Shown piece by piece: positions 53,166-62,430 of a stretch of DNA of 64,000 nucleotides; within the stretch, counting starts at the first letter, position 1, and every line of letters begins with the position of its first letter. The stretch covers positions 3,224,001-3,288,000 of the forward strand of contig NZ_AP023354.1 of NCBI RefSeq assembly GCF_018324685.1, read 5' to 3'. The DNA is from Actinocatenispora sera. Lineage in GTDB: Bacteria > Actinomycetota > Actinomycetes > Mycobacteriales > Micromonosporaceae. The position numbers were made by a program, and so were the translations under genes. Below the pieces are notes generated by a model, which was given only the letters and a program-made list of their open reading frames with translations, made no database searches and was not told the origin of the DNA.

Positions 53166-53993
53166 ATGTCGCCCGTGCTCGTCCTCGGTATCGACGGTGT
53201 CCGGCACGACGCGCTGTGCGCGGCGTCGACCCCGGAACTGGATCGGCTCGCCACGGCCGGCTTCCGGGTCCCGGTACCGGTCGCCGCCGACTCGCCGACG
53301 ATCTCCGGCCCGTGCTGGACCACGATCGCCACCGGGCTGCCCGCACCGGTACACGGGGTGCGGGACAACGCGACGCCGGGGAATCCGGTACGGCCGGACT
53401 TCCTCAGCCGGATCCGCGCCGCACGACCCGGCACGACCACGTTCGCGGCCGCCGGCTGGGCGCCGCTGGTCCGGCCGGTCGGCTGCGGGCCGATCTTCGC
53501 CGGGCACGGCTTCCGGCCGCTGGCACCGGACGAGCGGTACGACGTGGCCGCCGCGAACCGGGCCGACGAGGCGATCGTCGCCGCCACCGTCGACGTGCTG
53601 TCCGCCGGCACCGAAGCCGGCACCCCGGCGGCGGCGTTCGTGCACCTGGGTACGCCGGATCTGGTGGCGCACCGGGACGGGGTGGCCATCGGGTACCGGC
53701 AGGCGATCGAGACCGCCGACCGGCGGGCCGGCCGGATCCTCGCCGCGGTGCGTGCCCGGGCCGCGGCCACCGGCGAGGACTGGACGGTCCTGGTCGCCAC
53801 CGACCACGGGCATCGCGACGGCGGCGGCCACGGTGGCGACTCGGTGGCCGAGCGCGCCGCCTGGCTGATCGCCGCCGGCCCGGGCGTACCGCGCCGGCCG
53901 CCGAGCATGCCGACCCAGGCGGACATCTACCCTCTCGTACTGTCCGCCGCCGGAGTACGGCCGGCCGATGCCGGCGGCGAGGCGGACGGGTGA
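53166..53993 (+). CDS. Alkaline-phosphatase-superfamily hydrolase
   Basis: The 275-aa protein has the superfamily order: VLGIDGVRHDAL (metal Asp), SPTISGPCWTTIATGLPAPVHGV (nucleophile region), VHLGTPDLVAHRDG and VLVATDHGHRDGGGHGG (metal Asp/His). The nucleophile is Thr or Ser of TISGP, as in phosphodiesterases, not the CxPxR of formylglycine sulfatases. It should hydrolyse a phosphate ester or phosphonate. GGAGGAG lies five bases before the ATG. The GTGA overlap with the EamA gene shows coupling. Confidence 0.9.
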   Translation: MSPVLVLGIDGVRHDALCAASTPELDRLATAGFRVPVPVAADSPTISGPCWTTIATGLPAPVHGVRDNATPGNPVRPDFLSRIRAARPGTTTFAAAGWAPLVRPVGCGPIFAGHGFRPLAPDERYDVAAANRADEAIVAATVDVLSAGTEAGTPAAAFVHLGTPDLVAHRDGVAIGYRQAIETADRRAGRILAAVRARAAATGEDWTVLVATDHGHRDGGGHGGDSVAERAAWLIAAGPGVPRRPPSMPTQADIYPLVLSAAGVRPADAGGEADG

Positions 53994-54829
53994 GCGTGCT
54001 GGTGTTCGCCGTGGTGCTCGCCTCCGCGGTGCTGCACGCGAGCTGGAACGCGGTGGCGAAGGCGATCCCGGACCGGTTGGTGGCGTCCGCGCTGATCGGC
54101 CTCGGCTACCTGGTCGGCGGGGTGGCCGGGATCGTGGCGTTCGGGCTGCCCGCGGCCCGGTCGCTGCCGTACGCGGTGGGCTCGGCGCTGCTGCAGGCCG
54201 GGTACCTGCTGCTGCTGACCGCGGCGTACCGGCACGGCGAGTTCGCCCGGGTGTACCCGCTGGCCAGGGGCATGTCGCCGCTGCTGGTCACCGTGGTCAC
54301 GGTGACCGTGCTGGGTGCCCACCTGTCGCCGGGCGAGCTGGCCGGGATCGCGCTGATCGTCGGCGCGCTGGGAGCGCTGGTGCTGGTCGGCGGCCGGCCG
54401 CGGCGCGGCGACGGGCTCGGGTTGGCCGCCGCCACCGGCGTGGTGATCGCCTCGTACACGCTGGTCGACGGGATCGGCGTGCGCGGGTCCGGCGACGCGC
54501 TCGGGTACGCGTCGCTGCTGTTCGCGCTGCAGGGTCCGGTGCTGCCGGTGGTGTGCCGGCTGCTGTCTGGGCCCGGCTTCACCGCCCGGCTGGTGCCGCG
54601 CGCCCCGCTCGGGCTGCTCGGCGGGCTGCTGTCGCTGCTGTCCTACGGCGCGGTGGTGTGGGCGCAGAGCCTCGGCAGCCTGGCGTTGGTGTCGGCGTTG
54701 CGGGAGACCTCGGTGCTGTTCGCGGGCCTGATCGGTGCGCTGTTCTTCGCCGAACGGTTCAGCCGGCTGCGGATGCTGGTCACCGGCGTCGCGGTCGGCG
54801 GCATCGTCCTGCTGCAGCTGGCCCGTTGA
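53990..54829 (+). CDS. EamA/DMT-type transporter
   Basis: The 279-aa protein has about ten membrane helices in two EamA repeats. The start reads VLVFAVVLASAVLHASWNAVAKAIPDR, with the HAxWN motif of a branch associated by annotation with phosphonate-related loci (TIGR03340). It overlaps the preceding hydrolase gene by four bases, so both proteins probably handle the same compound, which I infer to be a phosphorylated or phosphonate molecule. Confidence 0.88.
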   Translation: MSVLVFAVVLASAVLHASWNAVAKAIPDRLVASALIGLGYLVGGVAGIVAFGLPAARSLPYAVGSALLQAGYLLLLTAAYRHGEFARVYPLARGMSPLLVTVVTVTVLGAHLSPGELAGIALIVGALGALVLVGGRPRRGDGLGLAAATGVVIASYTLVDGIGVRGSGDALGYASLLFALQGPVLPVVCRLLSGPGFTARLVPRAPLGLLGGLLSLLSYGAVVWAQSLGSLALVSALRETSVLFAGLIGALFFAERFSRLRMLVTGVAVGGIVLLQLAR

Positions 54830-54941
54830 CCGGTGCCGCGGTGGCGCTCCGGTGGCTGGCACGCGGTGCCATGGTGGCTGCGGAGGCGGGCGAGCGGGTG
54901 CCGCGGTGCCGCGGTGCGTGGCGGGGGCGACAATGGCGGCG

Positions 54942-55898
54942 ATGAGCACCGACGAGACACCCCACTGCTGCGCTCCGACCAGGCCGGACGCGCCCCCCGA
55001 GCAGGCACCGCGGCCGGTCGCCGCCGCGAGCGGGCGACCGCGCTTCGGCGGGCTGGTCGCGCTGCCGGGCGGGACGTTCCGGATGGGTACCGACGATCCG
55101 GACGGGTTCCCGGCCGACGGTGAGGGCCCGGTCCGCGAGGTGACCGTGGCGCCGTTCCGCATCTCGGCGACGACGGTGACCAACGCCCAGTTCGCCGCGT
55201 TCGTGCGGGAGACCGGCTTCCGCACCGACGCCGAGCGGTACGGCTGGTCGTTCGTGTTCCACCTGCTGGTGCCGCCCGCACTGCGTCGCTCCGGTACCCC
55301 GGTGGCCGGGCCGGCGCCGTGGTGGCTGGGCATCGCCGGGGCGAGCTGGCAGGCGCCGGAGGGGCCGGGCTCGGACGTGTCCCGGCGCTCCAACCACCCG
55401 GTCGTGCACGTCTCGTACGACGACGCGGTGGCGTACTGCGGCTGGGCCGGGGTGCGGCTGCCGACCGAGGCGGAGTGGGAGTACGCGGCGCGCGGCGGCC
55501 TGGAGGCGGCCCGGTTCCCGTGGGGCGAGGAGCTGACGCCCCGCGGCCAGCACCGGTGCAACGTCTGGCAGGGCACGTTCCCGACGCGCAACACCGAGGA
55601 GGACGGCTACCTCGGTACCGCGCCGGTGAAGTCCTTTCGCCCCAACGCGTTCGGGCTCTACAACGTGTCCGGCAACGTGTGGGAGTGGTGCGCGGACTGG
55701 TTCACGGTGGACCGGGCGCAGCTGCCCGACCACGACCCGATCGGCCCGGCCGAGGGCACCACTCGGGTGATCAAGGGCGGTTCGTACCTGTGCCACGATT
55801 CCTACTGCAACCGGTACCGGGTGGGCGCGCGCAGCAACAACACGCCGGACTCCTCGACCGGGAACATGGGTTTCCGGGTGGCCGCGGACCCTGCCTGA
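54942..55898 (+). CDS. Formylglycine-generating enzyme
   Basis: The 318-aa protein has the FGE-sulfatase fold: LPGGTFRMGTDDPDGFPADGEGPVREV, NHPVVHVSYDDAVAYCGWAG, RLPTEAEWEYAARGG and the active-site segment SYLCHDSYCNRYRVGARSNNTPDSS, with Cys284 and Cys289 as the copper-binding catalytic pair. It converts Cys to formylglycine in a CxPxR motif of sulfatases, using O2. No CxPxR sulfatase occurs in the window, so its substrate is elsewhere. The ATG at 54942 is used, with 54933 as the alternative. Confidence 0.93.
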   Translation: MSTDETPHCCAPTRPDAPPEQAPRPVAAASGRPRFGGLVALPGGTFRMGTDDPDGFPADGEGPVREVTVAPFRISATTVTNAQFAAFVRETGFRTDAERYGWSFVFHLLVPPALRRSGTPVAGPAPWWLGIAGASWQAPEGPGSDVSRRSNHPVVHVSYDDAVAYCGWAGVRLPTEAEWEYAARGGLEAARFPWGEELTPRGQHRCNVWQGTFPTRNTEEDGYLGTAPVKSFRPNAFGLYNVSGNVWEWCADWFTVDRAQLPDHDPIGPAEGTTRVIKGGSYLCHDSYCNRYRVGARSNNTPDSSTGNMGFRVAADPA

Positions 55899-55970
55899 AC
55901 CGACCGGGCGCCGGCCGGAGGTGCGGCCCGCCACACCGCAGAAGCGGCGCGCGGCATTATTCCGCGGCCC

Positions 55971-56000
55971 TATACTTGACCGGTTCAGTTGAACGGTCAA
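55971..56000 (+). promoter_or_regulatory. LacI promoter -10 box and overlapping operator
   Basis: TATACT (55971-55976) is a good -10 box. TTGACCGGTTCAGTTGAACGGTCAA (55976-56000, broken here as TTGACCGGTTCA-G-TTGAACGGTCAA) overlaps its end and is a near-perfect palindrome built on the same CGGTTCA/TGAACGG half-sites as the transporter operators. Binding would block the promoter, so LacI is autoregulated. Confidence 0.65.
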
Positions 56001-56019
56001 AAAAGGGAAGGCGGCGCGG

Positions 56020-57048
56020 ATGAAGCGGCCGACGATTCTGGACATCGCCCGCGCTGCCGGGGTGTCCAAGGGTGCCGTGTCGTACGCATTGAACGGCCGA
56101 CCCGGCGTGTCCGCGGCGACCCGGGCGAAGATCCTGGGGATCGCCGAGGAGATGGGCTGGGTGCCGTCCAGTGCCGCCCGGGCGCTGTCCTCCGACCGGG
56201 CGGACGCGGTCGGCCTGGTCGCCGCCCGCACCCCCGAACTGCTCGCCACCGAGCCGTACTTCATGCGGGTGGTGGCCGGCATCGAGGAGACGCTCGCCGG
56301 TCGCGGTACCGCGCTGCTGCTGACCACGGTGCGCGACGAGGCGACCGAACTGGACACCTATCGCCGCTGGTGGGTGGGCCGGCGGGTGGACGGCGTGCTG
56401 CTGCTCGACATGCGTACCGACGATCCACGGCCGGCGCTGCTGCGCGAGCTCGGTGCGCCGGGCGTGGTGATGGGCGCGCAGCGCGGGTACGAGAACCTCG
56501 CGTCCACGAGGGTGGACGACCACGACGCGATGCTGCGCGCGGTCGGCCACCTCAGCGGGCTCGGCCACCGGCGGATCGCCCGGGTCTCCGGCCCGCAGCG
56601 GCTGGAGCACGCGGCGCGGCGCAGCCGGTACTTCGACGAGGCCTGCCGGTCGCTGCTGGGCGCCGAGCAGGTGCAGGTGGAGGCGGACTACACCGCGCAC
56701 GGCGGCCTGGTGGCCACCCGCGGGCTGCTGGCCCAGCCGGACCCGCCGACCGCGATCATCTTCGACAACGACGTGATGGCGGTGGCCGCGGTCAGCGAGC
56801 TGACCAGTGCCGGTGTCCGGATTCCGGCCGATCTTGCGGTGCTGGCCTGGGACGACTCGCCGCTGTGCGAGCTGGTCCGGCCGGCGGTCACCGCGTTCGA
56901 GCACGACGTCTCCGCGGAGGCGGGCGCCGCGGCCCGGCTGCTGCTGGCCCGGCTGGCGACCGGTACCGCCGAGGACGTCTGGCTCGGCCCGCGGCAGCTG
57001 CGGGTGCGTGACTCCACCGCGCCGGTCGGCGTGAGCAGGTCCGCCTAG
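56020..57048 (+). CDS. LacI-family sugar-responsive repressor
   Basis: The 342-aa protein has the LacI helix-turn-helix and hinge (TILDIARAAGVSKGAVSYALNGRPGVSAATRAKILGIAEEMGWVPSSAARAL) and a periplasmic-binding-like sugar domain ending with AVLAWDDSPLCELVRPAVTAFEHD. It controls the transporter and glycosidase operon downstream. Operators TGAACCGGTTCA lie before both promoters. GGGAAGG precedes the ATG. The sugar is unknown, probably a beta-linked oligosaccharide given the glycosidases. Confidence 0.95.
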   Translation: MKRPTILDIARAAGVSKGAVSYALNGRPGVSAATRAKILGIAEEMGWVPSSAARALSSDRADAVGLVAARTPELLATEPYFMRVVAGIEETLAGRGTALLLTTVRDEATELDTYRRWWVGRRVDGVLLLDMRTDDPRPALLRELGAPGVVMGAQRGYENLASTRVDDHDAMLRAVGHLSGLGHRRIARVSGPQRLEHAARRSRYFDEACRSLLGAEQVQVEADYTAHGGLVATRGLLAQPDPPTAIIFDNDVMAVAAVSELTSAGVRIPADLAVLAWDDSPLCELVRPAVTAFEHDVSAEAGAAARLLLARLATGTAEDVWLGPRQLRVRDSTAPVGVSRSA

Positions 57049-57169
57049 GCTCGGTTCGAAGTGCGCGTGGGCGGGATCTGGTGGCGGCTCCGCGGGCCGT
57101 GGGGGACCTCACGGCAGACCCTGGGTACCACTCCTGTCACCACCCGGTCACCGCGACGTATCGTCCAGG

Positions 57170-57228
57170 TGAACCGGTTCAGAAATCGGCTCGAGTGGGT
57201 TAACATCAGCGACACCTGAACCGGTTCA
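57170..57228 (+). promoter_or_regulatory. Transporter-operon promoter bracketed by two LacI operators
   Basis: TGAACCGGTTCA occurs perfectly at 57170-57181 and 57217-57228. Between and over them lie TTCAGA (57178-57183) and TAACAT (57201-57206), with a 17-base spacer, as -35 and -10 boxes. Operator one overlaps the -35 box, and operator two lies just after the expected start site. The operators are 47 bp apart centre to centre, which allows both to be occupied or a small loop to form. Confidence 0.8.
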
Positions 57229-57297
57229 TGTCGTATGCCGGACGGACCGGCGAGCGGCACGGACGCCGCGTGGCAGCGCGGTGCGAAGGAGTCGATC

Positions 57298-58616
57298 GTG
57301 CGTAAACGGATTCTTGGGGTGGTGGCCCTGTCGGCGGCGCTCGTCGCCGGGGCCGGCGGGCTGACGGCCTGCGGCTCGTCCGACAGCGGCTCGGACTCGA
57401 AGACCATCACCTACTGGGCAAGCAACCAGGGTTCCAGCATCCAGAACGACAAGGATGTGCTGGGCCCGGAGTTGAAGAAGTTCACCAAGCAGACCGGCAT
57501 CAAGGTCAAGCTGCAGGTCATCGGCTGGAACGACCTGCTCAACAAGATCACCACCGCGACGACCTCCGGCCAGGGGCCGGACGTGGTCAACATCGGCAAC
57601 ACCTGGTCGGCCTCCCTGCAGGCGACCGGGGCGTTCGTCGACTTCGACAAGTCGCACATGGACAAGATCGGCGGCCAGGACAAGTTCCTCGCCACCAGCA
57701 TGAGCTCGACCGGTGCGGCCGGCAAGACGCCCACCTCGGTCCCGCTGTACGGGCTGAGCTACGGGTTGTTCTACAACAAGAAGATGTTCGCCGACGCGGG
57801 CATCAAGAATCCGCCGGCCAGCTGGCAGGAGCTCGTCAGCGACGCGAAGAAGCTGACCAAGCCGGGCGGCAAGCAGTACGGAATCACCCTGGCCGGCGCG
57901 AGCTACACGGAGAACGCGCACTTCGCGTTCATCTTCGGCCAGCAGCAGGGCGGCACGTTCTTCGACAAGTCGGACAAGCCGACCTTCAACACGCCGCAGA
58001 ACGTCAAGGCGGTCCAGCAGTACATCGACCTGATCAGCAAGGACAAGGTCGCCACGCCGGCGTCGGCCGAGCACACCACGACCATGGACGCGGTGAGTGA
58101 CTTCACCGGTGGCAAGGCGGCCATGCTGCTCGGCCAGAACAACACCGGTACCACCATCCAGGCCAACGGCATGAAGACGTCGGACTACGCGGTCGCGCCG
58201 ATCCCGGTGCTGACCCCGCTGCCGGCCGGCGGCAAGAAGATCAACTCGCACGTGGCCGGTATCAACATCGCCGCGTTCAAGGGCGGCAACGAGACCGGCG
58301 CGATGAAGTTCATCAAGTTCATGACCAGCGCCAAGGAGCAGGTGATCCTGGACAAGGCGTACCAGGCCCTGCCGGTCACCGCCGAGGCGGCCAAGGATCC
58401 GGCCTTCCAGACCCCGAGAACAAGATGTTCGTCGACGTACTGGCGAACACCGCGGCGCCGATGCCGATGATCACCGACGAGTCGCAGTTCGAGACCACCG
58501 TCGGCAACGCCATGAAGGACCTGATCGCGAAGGCGGCCACCGGCAAGACGGTGAGCGCGGCCGACGTGAAGAAGTCCCTCGACGACGCTCAGCAGAAGAT
58601 GCAGAGCGGCGGCTGA
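57298..58616 (+). pseudogene. Sugar ABC transporter substrate-binding lipoprotein, frameshifted
   Basis: The frame from the GTG at 57298 has a lipoprotein signal (ILGVVALSAALVAGAGGLTAC) and a family 1 sugar-binding protein of the MalE type (WASNQGSSIQNDKD, DVVNIGNTWSASLQATG, YGLFYNKKMFADAGI). At 58412-58415 one C is missing in CAGACCCCGAG. The frame then shifts and ends at 58470, while the true C-terminus (MFVDVLANTAAPMPMITDE to the TGA at 58616) continues in the next frame. One extra C restores a normal 440-aa protein. This is either a sequencing error or a real loss. AAGGAG precedes the start. Confidence 0.85.
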
Positions 58617-58641
58617 CCGGTAAGTAAGGCGGAATCGTCTG

Positions 58642-59619
58642 ATGACGGCAACTGACAATGCCGTCCGGGAAGGGCGACGCGCCGGCAAGGGGTCCGCGAA
58701 GACCCCGCGCCGCCGGCGCGTCGCCCAGAACCGGTGGCTGCCGTACGTGCTGCTCGCGCCGGCGATCATCTTCGAACTGCTGGTGCACGTGATCCCGATG
58801 TTGACCGGGATCGGTATCAGCTTCCTCAAGCTCAACCAGTTCTTCCTGCGCAACTGGGTGGAGGCGCCGTTCGCGGGGCTGTCCAACTACCGCTATGCGA
58901 TCGACGTCAACGGCAGCATCGGCAAGGCGCTGCTCTGGTCGTTCGCGGTGACGATCGCGTTCACCGTCCTGGTCGTCGGCATCTCCTGGGTGCTCGGCAT
59001 GTTCGCCGCGGTGATGCTGCAGCGTTCGTTCCGCGGCCGGGCGCTGCTGCGCACGATCTTCCTGATCCCCTACGCCCTGCCGGTCTACGCGGCCGTGATC
59101 GTCTGGAAGTTCATGCTCTCCCGGGACAACGGGATGGTGAACCACCTGCTGGCGCAGCTGCACATCACCGACGGGCACACGTTCTGGCTGATCGGCAACA
59201 ACGCGTTCGCGTCGATCGTGGTGGTGGCGGTGTGGCGGCTGTGGCCGTTCGCGCTGCTGACCCTGATGGCCGGGATGCAGTCGCTGCCCACCGACGTGTA
59301 CGAGGCGGCCTCGGTGGACGGCGCCGGCATGTGGCAGCAGTTCCGCAAGCTGACGCTGCCGATGCTGCGCGGCATCAACCAGGTGCTCATCCTGGTGCTG
59401 TTCCTGTGGACGTTCAACGACTTCAACGTGCCGTACACACTGTTCTCGGCATCGATCCCGAAGTCGGCGGACCTGATCTCGATCCACGTCTACCAGTCCT
59501 CGTTCCAGAACTTCAACTTCGGCCTCGGCTCGGCCATGAGCGTGCTGCTGCTGTTGTTCCTGCTGGTGGTGACCGGGTTGTACCTGCTGTTCACGTCGAG
59601 GAGGTCGCGCCGTGCGTGA
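58642..59619 (+). CDS. Sugar ABC permease, MalF type
   Basis: The 325-aa protein has six membrane helices and the EAA loop EAASVDGAGMWQQFRKLTLP (residues 229-248), the contact for the ATPase. A basic N-terminal extension of about 30 residues precedes the first helix. With the binding lipoprotein and the second permease it imports a sugar. It starts 25 bases after the binding-protein end and overlaps the second permease. Confidence 0.95.
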   Translation: MTATDNAVREGRRAGKGSAKTPRRRRVAQNRWLPYVLLAPAIIFELLVHVIPMLTGIGISFLKLNQFFLRNWVEAPFAGLSNYRYAIDVNGSIGKALLWSFAVTIAFTVLVVGISWVLGMFAAVMLQRSFRGRALLRTIFLIPYALPVYAAVIVWKFMLSRDNGMVNHLLAQLHITDGHTFWLIGNNAFASIVVVAVWRLWPFALLTLMAGMQSLPTDVYEAASVDGAGMWQQFRKLTLPMLRGINQVLILVLFLWTFNDFNVPYTLFSASIPKSADLISIHVYQSSFQNFNFGLGSAMSVLLLLFLLVVTGLYLLFTSRRSRRA

Positions 59620-60451
59620 GTCCACGTCGTTCAAGGTGATCCGGGTGGTCGGGCTGGCGCTGCTGACCCTGTTCACGCTCGCCCCGCTGTACGTGATGAT
59701 CGTGTCCGGGCTCAAGCCGCTGTCCGACGTGCAGGGCGCGTTCTCCTGGATACCCAGTCACGTCACGCTGCAGCCGTTCGTGGACATCTGGCGCACGATC
59801 CCGCTGGCGCGGTACTTCAGCAACAGCGTCATCGTGTCGGTGTCGGCCGCCGCGTTCTCGGTGCTGATCGCGATCTTCGCGTCGTACGCGGTGAGCCGGT
59901 GGAACTTCCGCGGCCGGCGGCTGTTCCAGATCACCGTGCTGAGCACGCAGATGTTCCCGGGCATCCTGTTCCTGCTGCCGCTGTACCTGATCTTCGTCAA
60001 CATCGGTCAGGCCACCGGCTTCGCGCTGCAGGGCTCCCGGATCGGGCTGATCATCACCTACCTGACGTTCTCGCTGCCGTTCTCGATCTGGATGCTCGTC
60101 GGGTACTTCGACACCATCCCGCACGGCCTGGACGAGGCCGCGAAGGTCGACGGCGCCGGCCCGATGCGCACCCTGTGGTCGGTGGTGATCCCGGCGGCCA
60201 AGCCGGGCATCGTCGCGGTGGGCATCTACTCGTTCATGACCGCCTGGGGCGAGACGCTGTTCGCCTCGGTGATGACGAACGACTCGTCCAAGACGCTCGC
60301 CATCGGGCTGCGCGAGTACTCCACCCAGATCTCGGTCTACTGGAACCAGGTGATGGCCGCGTCGCTGGTGGTCAGCGTCCCGGTGGTCGTCGGGTTCCTG
60401 CTGCTCCAGCGGTATCTCGTCCAGGGACTGACGGCCGGCGCGGTCAAGTAA
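59612..60451 (+). CDS. Sugar ABC permease, MalG type
   Basis: The 279-aa protein has six membrane helices and the EAA loop EAAKVDGAGPMRTLWSVVIP. It forms the second half of the membrane channel. Its GTG start overlaps the end of the first permease by 8 bases, and GGAGG lies before it. No ATPase gene follows; in actinomycetes a shared MsiK-type ATPase usually serves such importers. Confidence 0.95.
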   Translation: MRESTSFKVIRVVGLALLTLFTLAPLYVMIVSGLKPLSDVQGAFSWIPSHVTLQPFVDIWRTIPLARYFSNSVIVSVSAAAFSVLIAIFASYAVSRWNFRGRRLFQITVLSTQMFPGILFLLPLYLIFVNIGQATGFALQGSRIGLIITYLTFSLPFSIWMLVGYFDTIPHGLDEAAKVDGAGPMRTLWSVVIPAAKPGIVAVGIYSFMTAWGETLFASVMTNDSSKTLAIGLREYSTQISVYWNQVMAASLVVSVPVVVGFLLLQRYLVQGLTAGAVK

Positions 60452-60479
60452 CTCAGCACAACTGTGGAAGAGGGAAAAC

Positions 60480-62429
60480 ATGCGGCGTAACTCCGCGAAG
60501 GTCATGGTCGGGGATCGGCCGGTGGCCTGGCTCGGCGCCAACTTCTGGTCGCGTACGGGCGGACCGCTGATGTGGCGCAGCTACGACCCGGCGGTGGTAC
60601 GGGCCGAGCTGCGGGTCCTGGCGGAGCACGGGTTGCGGCAGACCCGGTCGTTCTTCTACTGGCCGGACTTCCATCCCGAGCCGTCCACTGTGGACGAGGA
60701 GAAGGTGGCGCACTACCGGGACTTCCTGGACGCGCATGCCGAGCTCGGGATGAGCTCGATCCCGACGTTCATCGTCGGCCACATGTCCGGGGAGAACTGG
60801 GACCCGGCCTGGCGCGGCGGGATCGAACGAGACCTCTACGCCGACGTCTGGCTGGTCAGCCGGCAGGCCTGGTTCGTCGAGCAGATGGTGCGCCGGCTGC
60901 ACGACCACCCGGCCGTCGCCGGCTGGCTGATCAGCAACGAGATGCCGATCTACGGCCGGCGCCGGGGCCAGCCGACCGCGCCGCAGTCGGACGTGACGAG
61001 CTGGGCGACGCTGATGGTGCAGGCGGTCCGGGCCGGCGGCGGGCACCAGCCGGTGTCGCTCGGCGACGGCGCCTGGGGCATCGAGGTCACCGGCGAGGAC
61101 AACGGGTTCTCCGTCCGCGAGACCGGCGAGCTGGTCGACTTCGTCGGCCCGCACGTGTACAAGATGGAGTCCGACCAGGTGCGGCAGCACCTCAACGCCG
61201 CGTTCCTGTGCGAGCTCGCGGCGGTGGCGAACAAGCCGGTGGTGCTGGAGGAGTTCGGACTGTCCACCGACTTCGTCTCCGAACCCAACCAGGGCCACTA
61301 CTACCGGCAGAGCCTGCACAACTCGCTGCTGGCCGGGGCGACCGGCTGGATCGCCTGGAACAACACCGACTACGACCACCTGAACACCCAGGATCCGTAC
61401 CGGCATCACCCGTTCGAGATGCACTTCGGCATCACCACCAACACCGGGGAGCCGAAGGAACCGCTGCGCGAACTGGATGCGTTCGCCAAGGTGCTGGCCG
61501 AGGTCGACTTCGTCAACACGCACCGGGTCGACACCGACGCCGCGCTGGTCGTCTCGTCGTACCTGGAGCGCGACTACCCGATCTCGACGGCGCCCGACCG
61601 CGCGCTGGTGTTCCACACCCTGCGGCAGGGCTACGTCGCGGCGCGCGAGGCGCACCTGCCGGTGGCGCTCAGCCGCGAGGAGGACGGCCTGGCCACCGAC
61701 GCGAAGCTGTACCTGCTGCCCTCGACCCGGCAGATCCTCGCCCCGACCTGGCTGCAGCTGCACGAGTTCGCCAACGACGGTGCGGTCGTCTACCTGTCGT
61801 ACTGCTCGGGCGAGCACGCGTTCCACCGCGGGCCCTGGTTCCAGAAGCTGAACGACATGTTCGGCGTCGAGCACCAGCTGGCCTACGGCCTGAACAACCC
61901 GATCGACGACGACGTCGTCGAGTTCACCTTCACCGAGGACTTCGGTGGGATCAAGACGGGGGAGACGCTGCGGTTCGCCGCGGCGGGCAACGAGAACAGC
62001 CGGGCGTACCTGCCGGTGCGGGCCAACGGCGCCACGGTCGTGGCGACCGACCAGCACGGCAACCCGGCGCTGCTGCGGTACCGGGTGGGTGCCGGCGAGA
62101 CGATCCTGTGCACGTACCCGTTGGAACACATGGCATCGAAGCAGGGCCGGGTCAATCCGGAGGACACCCATCGGATCTACGACGCGCTGGCCACGGTGGC
62201 CGGCGTTTCTCGTGCGGTGACGGTCGACGATCCGAGCGTGTTCACCGACGTGCTGGAGCACACCGACGGGCGGCGGTTCGTCTGGTTCGTCAGCCAGCAC
62301 GCGGCCGAGCACAAGGTGACCCCGGTACTGCCCGGTGGCGGCACGCTGCGCCCGATCGGTGGCGGCGAGCCGGTGTCGCAGTTCACCCTGCCGGCGTACG
62401 GCGTCGGCGTGTATGCGCTGGAGGTCTGA
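60480..62429 (+). CDS. Glycoside hydrolase, GH5-like (clan A) with C-terminal GATase-like domain
   Basis: The 649-aa enzyme has a TIM barrel with acid/base Glu154 (WLISNEMP) and nucleophile Glu258 (VVLEEFG), as in clan GH-A. From about residue 340 follows a domain with ALVVSSYLERDYP, VALSREEDGLATDAKLYLLPS and LHEFANDGAVVYLSY, like the glutaminase-like domain of GH42, then a beta-rich end. No signal peptide is seen, so it acts on imported oligosaccharides. GAGGGAAAAC precedes the ATG. The exact GH family is uncertain. Confidence 0.88.
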   Translation: MRRNSAKVMVGDRPVAWLGANFWSRTGGPLMWRSYDPAVVRAELRVLAEHGLRQTRSFFYWPDFHPEPSTVDEEKVAHYRDFLDAHAELGMSSIPTFIVGHMSGENWDPAWRGGIERDLYADVWLVSRQAWFVEQMVRRLHDHPAVAGWLISNEMPIYGRRRGQPTAPQSDVTSWATLMVQAVRAGGGHQPVSLGDGAWGIEVTGEDNGFSVRETGELVDFVGPHVYKMESDQVRQHLNAAFLCELAAVANKPVVLEEFGLSTDFVSEPNQGHYYRQSLHNSLLAGATGWIAWNNTDYDHLNTQDPYRHHPFEMHFGITTNTGEPKEPLRELDAFAKVLAEVDFVNTHRVDTDAALVVSSYLERDYPISTAPDRALVFHTLRQGYVAAREAHLPVALSREEDGLATDAKLYLLPSTRQILAPTWLQLHEFANDGAVVYLSYCSGEHAFHRGPWFQKLNDMFGVEHQLAYGLNNPIDDDVVEFTFTEDFGGIKTGETLRFAAAGNENSRAYLPVRANGATVVATDQHGNPALLRYRVGAGETILCTYPLEHMASKQGRVNPEDTHRIYDALATVAGVSRAVTVDDPSVFTDVLEHTDGRRFVWFVSQHAAEHKVTPVLPGGGTLRPIGGGEPVSQFTLPAYGVGVYALEV

Positions 62430-62430
62430 C

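Noticed and set aside
53166-53993. Formylglycine sulfatase as partner of the nearby FGE
   Set aside because: The nucleophile region has TISGPCWT and lacks CxPxR, so it is not a type I sulfatase by motif.
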